Translations under genes and position numbers: made by a program
NCBI GenBank assembly: GCA_003155705.1
Contig: PMEC01000049.1
Coordinates: 22,817-35,029 of the forward strand
Direction of reading: 5' to 3'
Length of the DNA: 12,213 nucleotides
DNA from: Bacteroidales bacterium
GTDB lineage: Bacteria; Bacteroidota; Bacteroidia; Bacteroidales; VadinHA17
The notes under the pieces: generated by a model
The model's database searches: none
What the model saw: the letters and a program-made list of their open reading frames with translations, nothing else
What the model was told of the DNA's origin: nothing
In this document: positions 6,972 to 12,213 of the stretch, piece after piece
How positions within the stretch are numbered: position 1 is the first letter of the stretch
Layout of the letters: each line of letters begins with the position of its first letter

Positions 6972-8714
6972 ATGAAAAAGTTAAGCTTTGGGAAACTGAT
7001 TATTGTCTTTACTATCGTAATTGTCTCAGGTATAAGCATAGCGTTTTTAGGAACCCAGGAAACAAGAGACTTCAGGATTGGAAAAAATCTCGATATTTTC
7101 TTTTCTCTTTTCCGGGAACTAAATACTTTTTATGTTGACGAAATAAATCCTGATAAAATAATAAAAGCGGGCATTGATGATATGTTGAAGACGCTTGACC
7201 CATATACTGTTTATTATCCTGAATCTGAGATAGATGAATTCACTTTTATGACGACCGGTAAATATGGGGGTATCGGTTCAATGGTTCGAAGCAATGGTGA
7301 ATATGCAGTTATTACGGAGGTTTACAGAAACTTTCCGGCTGATAAGGCAGGATTAAAACCAGGAGATATTATCAAGAAAGTCGATGGAGTTTCGTTAAAT
7401 GGTATTCCCACAGACAGGGTAAGCGATAGACTTAAAGGAGATCCGGGAACGCTAATTGCATTAACTGTTGAAAGGAACGGGAAGGAAACAGAATACTCCA
7501 TGAAAAGAGAAAGAATTGCCATTCCCCCTGTCCCATATTCAGGAATGCTTGACCAGAATACAGGCTATATCAGGTTTAGAAGTTTCACTCAGAATTGTAT
7601 TGATGAAGTGAAAAATTCACTTGCTTCACTAAAAACGCATAATCCTAAACAGATTATTCTGGACCTGAGAGGAAATCCCGGAGGCCTTCTCACTGAAGCT
7701 GTGGAGATTGTCAATCTGTTTGTTGACCCTGGAAATGAAGTAGTCAGCACAAAAGGAAAAGTTAAACAGTTTGACAGTGATTATAAAACCACCAAGTCAG
7801 CCATTGATGATAAAATCTCACTTGCAGTTATAATTGACAGAGGTTCTGCTTCTGCATCAGAGATTGTTGCAGGAGCCATACAGGATCTCGACAGGGGAAT
7901 AATTATCGGACAGCGATCATACGGAAAAGGGCTTGTTCAGATAACTCGACCCCTGAGCTATAATACCCAGCTTAAGGTTACTACGGCAAAATACTATATC
8001 CCCAGCGGCAGATGTATCCAGGCTTTGGATTTTTCACACCCTAATGAAGATGGATCTGTTGGTGTCGTACCTGATTCACTTATTTCAGAGTTTAAAACTA
8101 AAAACGGAAGAATTGTCAAAAATGGCGGAGGGATTACTCCTGACATCGAAGTACTTCCCCAAACACTGAGCCAGTTGTCCAGTGAACTATATGTCAGAAA
8201 TTTTATCTTTGACTTTGCCACACAATATTACTGGTCTCATCCTCAAATTAAAGATCCGGATCAGTTTAGATTCACGGATCAGGATTATGCTGATTTTAAA
8301 AATTATCTCATTCAAAAGAAATTCGATTACAGAACCAATACTGAACAATCATTTAATGAGCTGGTGTCTAATGCTAAAAAAGAAAAAAACTATGATACCA
8401 ATAAAGATCTTTTTACGGCACTAGAGAAGGAGATTACCCATCATCCTGACGTGGATTTGGAAAAATTCAAAGAGGAGATTACGGAATTACTTGCCGACGA
8501 AATAATCGGAAGGTATTTTTATGAGGACGGGGCAATTAAATGGAATCTTAAAACTGATGAACAGGTCCATAAAGCTATTGATATTCTTAACAATAAGGAA
8601 AAATACAGTTCTATTCTTGACGGTAAATCCGGGTCAATTCAGATTGCAGGCAAGGTCAGCGGACTTCCAATAGTACAATTAACTGAAAAAAGGAGGGGGT
8701 CCAGACTAATCTGA
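6972..8714 (+). CDS. ctpA: Carboxyl-terminal processing protease with PDZ domain (peptidase S41)
   Basis: A 580-residue protein; I start at the ATG at 6972, which gives MKKLSFGK followed by a hydrophobic anchor at about 8-26 (a TTG three codons earlier is also in frame). It should act in the periplasm, cleaving exported proteins near their C-termini. A PDZ domain spans about 92-180, including GGIGSMV and the NFPADKAGLKPGDIIKKVDG segment. The protease core has the LDLRGNPGG motif, then the catalytic Ser294 in GSASASEI, Lys319 in SYGKGLVQ and Gln323. The Ser-Lys spacing of 25 and Lys-Gln of 4 match B. subtilis CtpB and E. coli Tsp. The C-terminal ~180 residues are helical and charged, as in Bacteroidota homologues. 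The 192-base gap before it suggests its own promoter. Specific substrates are unknown. Confidence 0.94.
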   Translation: MKKLSFGKLIIVFTIVIVSGISIAFLGTQETRDFRIGKNLDIFFSLFRELNTFYVDEINPDKIIKAGIDDMLKTLDPYTVYYPESEIDEFTFMTTGKYGGIGSMVRSNGEYAVITEVYRNFPADKAGLKPGDIIKKVDGVSLNGIPTDRVSDRLKGDPGTLIALTVERNGKETEYSMKRERIAIPPVPYSGMLDQNTGYIRFRSFTQNCIDEVKNSLASLKTHNPKQIILDLRGNPGGLLTEAVEIVNLFVDPGNEVVSTKGKVKQFDSDYKTTKSAIDDKISLAVIIDRGSASASEIVAGAIQDLDRGIIIGQRSYGKGLVQITRPLSYNTQLKVTTAKYYIPSGRCIQALDFSHPNEDGSVGVVPDSLISEFKTKNGRIVKNGGGITPDIEVLPQTLSQLSSELYVRNFIFDFATQYYWSHPQIKDPDQFRFTDQDYADFKNYLIQKKFDYRTNTEQSFNELVSNAKKEKNYDTNKDLFTALEKEITHHPDVDLEKFKEEITELLADEIIGRYFYEDGAIKWNLKTDEQVHKAIDILNNKEKYSSILDGKSGSIQIAGKVSGLPIVQLTEKRRGSRLI

Positions 8715-8766
8715 TAGCAGGTTATCTTTAGTTCAGGTCCGTTCATCAAATTCTGATATTTTATTT

Positions 8767-9000
8767 TCAACCGCCGGCAAAGGGGGGAAGGAATGCTACC
8801 TCATCCCCATCCTTAAGTTCAGAATCACCATTTATGAATTCATTGTTCAGGGATACTTTGAATCTGTAATGGATAGTTTCAGGAAAATCATCTGAGACTC
8901 TTTGCCTTAAGTGTTCGATAGATTTTACATCGTTATAAAACTTAATTCCGGCCCCGGTAATTTCGGAAAGAACTCCAAAAAACAGAACTTTGACTTTCAT
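8767..9000 (-). CDS. moaD: MoaD/ThiS-family sulfur carrier protein
   Basis: A 77-residue ubiquitin-like protein. MoaD is adenylated at its C-terminal glycine by MoeB, thiocarboxylated, and then supplies sulfur to molybdopterin within the MoaD-MoaE synthase. The sequence shows the beta-grasp start MKVKVLFFGVLSEITG, the segment LNNEFINGDSELKDGDEVAFLPP, and the essential C-terminal Gly-Gly as the last two residues. DGDEVAFLPPFAGG is closer to MoaD than to ThiS. No other molybdopterin gene is in the window, so partners must be elsewhere or it serves another sulfur-transfer pathway. It lies 158 bases downstream of polA on the same strand and could be read from it. It converges on ctpA with 52 bases between stops. 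Confidence 0.85.
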   Translation of the reverse strand: MKVKVLFFGVLSEITGAGIKFYNDVKSIEHLRQRVSDDFPETIHYRFKVSLNNEFINGDSELKDGDEVAFLPPFAGG

Positions 9001-9029
9001 AAACAGCTTAAGATTATATAATTACAACC

Positions 9030-9064
9030 CACCGCCCTGGTGACTTCGTCGATCCCTTCGGGAT
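9030..9064. repeat. Three consecutive small GC-rich hairpins
   Basis: Three short stems follow each other almost without gaps: CACC-GCCCT-GGTG (9030-9042), GAC-TTC-GTC (9042-9050, sharing one base) and ATCCC-TTC-GGGAT (9052-9064). Local base composition is far more GC-rich than the AT-rich sequence on both sides. The block sits between the polA stop and the moaD start. It has no U-tract on either strand that would make it a standard terminator; it resembles a REP-like or small structured element. Assignment is by inspection only. Confidence 0.5.
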
Positions 9065-9094
9065 TCAACGGGGGAATTTTTACTTAATTCTTTC

Positions 9095-9129
9095 CTTTTA
9101 TCTTTTAACTTTTGTCTTTTATCTTAATT
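9095..9129. repeat. CTTTTAN heptamer array in a pyrimidine tract
   Basis: Exact 7-base register units start at 9095, 9102, 9109 and 9116 (CTTTTAT, CTTTTAA, CTTTTGT, CTTTTAT), with a degenerate fifth, CTTAATT, at 9123. The array continues into a nearly pure pyrimidine stretch up to the polA stop codon around 9130-9160, so polA transcripts end in a long purine-rich 3' region. It lies between polA and moaD. Low complexity alone could produce part of the pattern, but the constant 7-base step is clear. Confidence 0.6.
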
Positions 9130-9158
9130 TCTCCTTTTCCCCCACTCTCCCCTTCTTC

Positions 9159-11978
9159 TCAATGCGCCTCCAGCCAGTTTTTCCCAATCCCCCAATCCAC
9201 TTTAAGGGGAACATCCAGTTTTGCTGCGCCTGACATCTCAGTCAGAACAATATCTTTCAATTTTTCCAGCTCATCCGGCAATACTTCAAAAATAAGTTCA
9301 TCATGCACCTGTAATATCATTTTTGCCTTAAGCTTTTCTTCTCCCAGACGAGCATGAATCCGAATCATTGCTATCTTTATAATATCGGCTGCGGTTCCCT
9401 GGATAGGAGCATTAATGGCGTTTCTCTCTGCGTTCCCGCGAACAACCTGATTCCGCGAATGGATATCCCGGGCGTACCTTTTACGTCCGAACATTGTGGT
9501 AACAAAACCAAGGTCTCGTGCTTTTCTGATGCTCTCGTCCATATATGTTTTTACTCCGGGATAAGAATTAAAATAACCGTCAATCAGTTCTTTTGCCTCT
9601 TTTCGTCCGATTGTCAGCCGTTCGGATAATCCGAAGGAAGATATGCCATAAATAATTCCAAAGTTGGCTGTTTTTGCCCTGCTTCGCATTTCTCTTGTAA
9701 CATCCTTAATTTCAACGCCAAATATCTTTGAGGCGGTTGCAGCATGTATGTCATTGCCTGAAAGGAAATCATCAATCATACTTTTATCGCGGCTCAGGTG
9801 AGCCATCAGCCGGAGCTCGATCTGTGAATAATCTGCTGAGAAAAAAAGATTTCCTTCTGCGGGTACAAATGCTTTTCGAATTTCTCTCCCTCGTTCATCT
9901 CTTACAGGGATGTTCTGAAGATTCGGATTATTTGAACTCAATCTTCCTGTAGATGCAACAGCCTGATTAAACGATGTATGAATTCTTCCTGTAGATTTGT
10001 TTATTAACAATGGAAGTGCTTCAACGTAGGTAGAAAGAAGTTTTTTAAGACCTCTGTATTCCAGAACTTTACCTATTATCGGATGCTTATGGATCAGCCG
10101 CTGGAGTATCTCTTCATTTGTTATAAACTGCTTAGTTTTTGTGAACCGGGCATTATCATCCAGTTTAAGGCGGATAAAGAGAATATCTCCTAATTGTTTT
10201 GGAGAGGATATATTAAATTCCATTCCTGCCAGATCATAGATTTCCTTTTCAAGGGTTATAATATCTTCCCGCAGCTGTCCGGTAATCGATTTAAGGTTTA
10301 CTTCATCAACCAGAACGCCTGCCCTTTCCATATCTGCAAGCACCTGGACAAGTGGCATTTCTATCTTTTCTGCAAGCTCTGACAACCCCTCGTTCCGTAA
10401 CCTTGGTTCGAAAATTCCCTTTAACTGCCAGGTCACATCGGCATCCTCAACTGCATATTCAAGAATTTTATCAATCGCTACCGACCGCATATTTTTCTGG
10501 TTTTTCCCTTTTTCGCCAATTAGAGATTCTATTGGAACAGGTGTGTACGAAAGATACGTTTCCGACAGGAAATCCATATTATGCCGTAGATCAGGTTCAA
10601 GCAGATAATGAGCCAGCATTGTATCAAACAACGGACCTTTAACTTTTATTCCGTAGTTTGCAAGTACCTGGATATCAAACTTGAGATTTTGTCCAATCTT
10701 TAAAGATGCCGGATTTTCAAAAAGCGGCTGTATTTTTTTGAGAATAGTAAAAGTTTCTTCTTTGGATTCAGGGAAATGAATAAGATAACCAGTTCCTTTC
10801 TTCCATGAAAAGGAAACTGCAACAAGTTCAGAATCAAGAGCATTAATACTTGTTGTTTCAGTATCGAAACAGAACTCTTTTAATGCGCTTATTTCAAAAA
10901 CAAGTTTTGTAAGCGCTTCATCATTATCAACCAGTTTATAGACGTGGGGGGTTTTATCAATAGTTAGTTTTTCTTTGGGAGCAGCCCGTATTTCATCCCC
11001 AAAAAGGGAGCCTTGCAAAGAGCCACCTTGGGGTTGCTGTAGAATTTGCGGTTTCTGAACTGACTGTGACTCCCCGGCTGGTTCCTGTTTATCAATTTCA
11101 GAGAGTATTCTGGCTGCAACAGTTTTGAATTCAAGTTCATCAAAAAGAACTTTAAGTTTTTCTTTGTCGGGTATTTCTGTAATAAGCTCCTGCTCATTTA
11201 ATTCGACAGGTACATTCTGTTCTATTGTAACAAGTTTTTTTGAAAGTTCTATCTGTTCTTTATTGTTTTCGATTATCTCCTTTAACTTTCCTTTTAATTT
11301 GTCTGTATTTTTAAATACTTCTTCAATACTGCCAAACTCCGAGATAAGCTTCATTGCTGTCTTCGGTCCAATACCGGGGGCACCTGGAATATTATCTGCT
11401 GTGTCTCCCATTAAACCCAGAACATCAATAACCTGATCCGGTCTCTCAACACAGAATTCTCTTTTAATATCAGCAATACCCCAAAGCACAGATTCATTCC
11501 CGCTTCGTGATGGTTTGAACATAAAAACAGTCTCAGAAACAAGCTGGGCAAAATCTTTATCCGGGGTCATCATATAGGTTTCAAATCCCTTCTCTGTTGC
11601 CTTTCTGGCAAGCGTTCCGATAACATCATCAGCTTCAAATCCGGGACAGGCAATTACCGGAATATTGTATGCTTCAATAAGCCTCTTTATATAGGGGACT
11701 GCATTTTTTATGTCTTCAGGAGTTTCATCCCTATTAGCCTTATAATCCTTAAACATTTCATGCCTGAATGTTGGTGTCGGAGTATCAAACACAACAGCAA
11801 TATGGGTCGGTTTTTGTTTCTGCAAAACTTCTTCAAGAGTAAGAAGAAATCCAAAAATTGCAGAGGTGTTCAGCCCCTTTGAAGTAATTCTCGGATTCTT
11901 TATAAAAGCATAATAGGCCCTGAAGATCAATGCATAAGCATCAAGGAGGAAAAGTTTTTTGGGGTGAATATCATTCAT
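9159..11978 (-). CDS. polA: DNA polymerase I with 5' nuclease, proofreading and polymerase domains
   Basis: A 939-residue polymerase I, the usual size, acting in Okazaki-fragment maturation and excision repair. The 5' nuclease (about 1-290) has Asp13 in FLLDAYALIF, GFEADDVIGTLA, TPDKDF and the helix-hairpin-helix region MGDTADNIPGAPGIGPKTA. A Gln/Pro-rich linker near 300-330 precedes the 3'-5' exonuclease, whose acidic set looks intact: Asp372 and Glu374 in FDTET, FDTMLAHYLL and YAVEDADVTWQL, so proofreading should be active. The polymerase core has motif A DYSQIELR with Asp716, motif B with Lys769 and Phe773 in RAKTANFGIIYG, and motif C VHDELIF with Asp893. The Asp716-Asp893 spacing of 177 equals that of E. 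coli (705 and 882). Phe773 predicts discrimination against dideoxynucleotides. The start at 11978 is the natural N-terminus; a further gene lies upstream on the same strand. Confidence 0.97.
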   Translation of the reverse strand: MNDIHPKKLFLLDAYALIFRAYYAFIKNPRITSKGLNTSAIFGFLLTLEEVLQKQKPTHIAVVFDTPTPTFRHEMFKDYKANRDETPEDIKNAVPYIKRLIEAYNIPVIACPGFEADDVIGTLARKATEKGFETYMMTPDKDFAQLVSETVFMFKPSRSGNESVLWGIADIKREFCVERPDQVIDVLGLMGDTADNIPGAPGIGPKTAMKLISEFGSIEEVFKNTDKLKGKLKEIIENNKEQIELSKKLVTIEQNVPVELNEQELITEIPDKEKLKVLFDELEFKTVAARILSEIDKQEPAGESQSVQKPQILQQPQGGSLQGSLFGDEIRAAPKEKLTIDKTPHVYKLVDNDEALTKLVFEISALKEFCFDTETTSINALDSELVAVSFSWKKGTGYLIHFPESKEETFTILKKIQPLFENPASLKIGQNLKFDIQVLANYGIKVKGPLFDTMLAHYLLEPDLRHNMDFLSETYLSYTPVPIESLIGEKGKNQKNMRSVAIDKILEYAVEDADVTWQLKGIFEPRLRNEGLSELAEKIEMPLVQVLADMERAGVLVDEVNLKSITGQLREDIITLEKEIYDLAGMEFNISSPKQLGDILFIRLKLDDNARFTKTKQFITNEEILQRLIHKHPIIGKVLEYRGLKKLLSTYVEALPLLINKSTGRIHTSFNQAVASTGRLSSNNPNLQNIPVRDERGREIRKAFVPAEGNLFFSADYSQIELRLMAHLSRDKSMIDDFLSGNDIHAATASKIFGVEIKDVTREMRSRAKTANFGIIYGISSFGLSERLTIGRKEAKELIDGYFNSYPGVKTYMDESIRKARDLGFVTTMFGRKRYARDIHSRNQVVRGNAERNAINAPIQGTAADIIKIAMIRIHARLGEEKLKAKMILQVHDELIFEVLPDELEKLKDIVLTEMSGAAKLDVPLKVDWGIGKNWLEAH

Positions 11979-12009
11979 ATTTCAGGCTTGCTATATTATC
12001 TATTGAAAT

Positions 12010-12107
12010 AGTTTGGAGTGCCTAGAGTGACTAGAGTGACTAGAGTTGTTTTGTTCTAAATTGAATCCTTTTCAACTTTAGGCACTCCAAACTTTAGCTC
12101 ACTTTAG
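12010..12107. repeat. CTAGAGTGA 9-mer array with a 19-bp inverted repeat
   Basis: On the left, CTAGAGT recurs every 9 bases at 12022, 12031 and 12040. On the right, the near-complement ACTTTAG occurs at 12075, 12091 and 12101. Bases 12010-12028 pair with 12075-12093 over 19 positions (18 Watson-Crick and one G-T), leaving a 46-base loop. A competing inner stem pairs 12040-12048 with 12073-12081. The element lies between the stop of the right-edge gene and polA, both on the minus strand, so it is in the upstream region of polA. Confidence 0.78.
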
Positions 12108-12117
12108 GCACTTCTTC

Positions 12118-12213
12118 TTATTCGTTATCCGCCGCGAACCACTCTGCATAAGATTTTGCCGTTTCATAAAGTTTCAGACTGTGAAGCTGTACCCCGGAGG
12201 TTAAAAGTTTTTT
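12118..12213 (-). CDS. C-terminal end of an unidentified gene, cut by the window edge
   Basis: The minus strand is open from the window edge for 31 codons to a TAA at 12118-12120, ending with ETAKSYAEWFAADNE. The tail is amphipathic and probably helical, with an acidic end. I do not recognise the family, and a 31-codon tail is too short to assign a function. That it is a real gene is supported by the good amino-acid composition and by the stop lying just before the repeat-filled gap. The next gene downstream on the same strand is polA, 139 bases away. Confidence 0.5.
   Translation of the reverse strand, partial: KKLLTSGVQLHSLKLYETAKSYAEWFAADNE

Noticed and set aside
8715..8766. A bidirectional terminator between ctpA and moaD
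   Set aside because: I found no inverted repeat of useful length in the 52 bases, so a terminator cannot be supported from sequence.
9112..9357. Plus-strand frames antisense to polA (also 9354-9629, 9728-9952, 11125-11436)
   Set aside because: All are opposite strongly conserved polA domains, lack family features and have no plausible start context.

Overview
The window is a stretch of chromosome from a member of the Bacteroidota, most likely an environmental Bacteroidales or Marinilabiliales-type organism. This is inferred from four things: an AT-rich genome; genes that mostly lack a clear Shine-Dalgarno; the DUF4271-hemD-rnpA gene order, a Bacteroidota arrangement as far as I recall; and a periplasmic-type arabinofuranosidase relative (DUF1680) of the kind common in polysaccharide-degrading Bacteroidota. 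There are no phage, transposon, CRISPR, rRNA or tRNA genes that I can see.

Layout from left to right. The window opens inside a GH127/GH146-type beta-L-arabinofuranosidase (1-1629, +, 5' end missing). Convergent to it is mntP, a manganese exporter (1796-2359, -). Next come dtd, a D-aminoacyl-tRNA deacylase (2581-3033, +), and a small NTF2-like lipoprotein (2999-3520, -) whose 3' end overlaps that of dtd. The class I aldolase gene deoC (3557-4429, +) is divergent from the lipoprotein. A forward run follows: a DUF4271 membrane protein (4509-5522), hemD (5566-6318), rnpA (6390-6779) and a PDZ-containing S41 C-terminal processing protease (6972-8714). The right part is on the minus strand: an orphan MoaD-like sulfur carrier (8767-9000), the full three-activity DNA polymerase I polA (9159-11978), and the last 31 codons of an unidentified gene (12118-12213).

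The protein genes are mostly housekeeping: tRNA proofreading and maturation, haem synthesis, DNA repair, envelope proteolysis, metal homeostasis and deoxynucleoside catabolism. They do not form one pathway. The only likely operon is DUF4271-hemD-rnpA, with a candidate Bacteroidota-type -7 element just upstream; moaD may be read from polA.

The less ordinary content lies between the genes. Four of the longer intergenic gaps carry short-period, low-complexity arrays, each built on a different unit. These are a CACAGAG array spaced 10-11 bp and folded as an in-register inverted repeat (1685-1775); a GAAGNNN heptamer array with a mirrored CTTCNNN arm (2435-2515); a CTTTTAN heptamer array beside a run of three small GC-rich hairpins (9030-9129); and a CTAGAGTGA 9-mer array that also forms a 19-bp stem (12010-12107). 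None of them encodes a convincing protein. They look like dispersed intergenic repeat families and are the best candidates for something poorly described here. No gap exceeds 300 bases.
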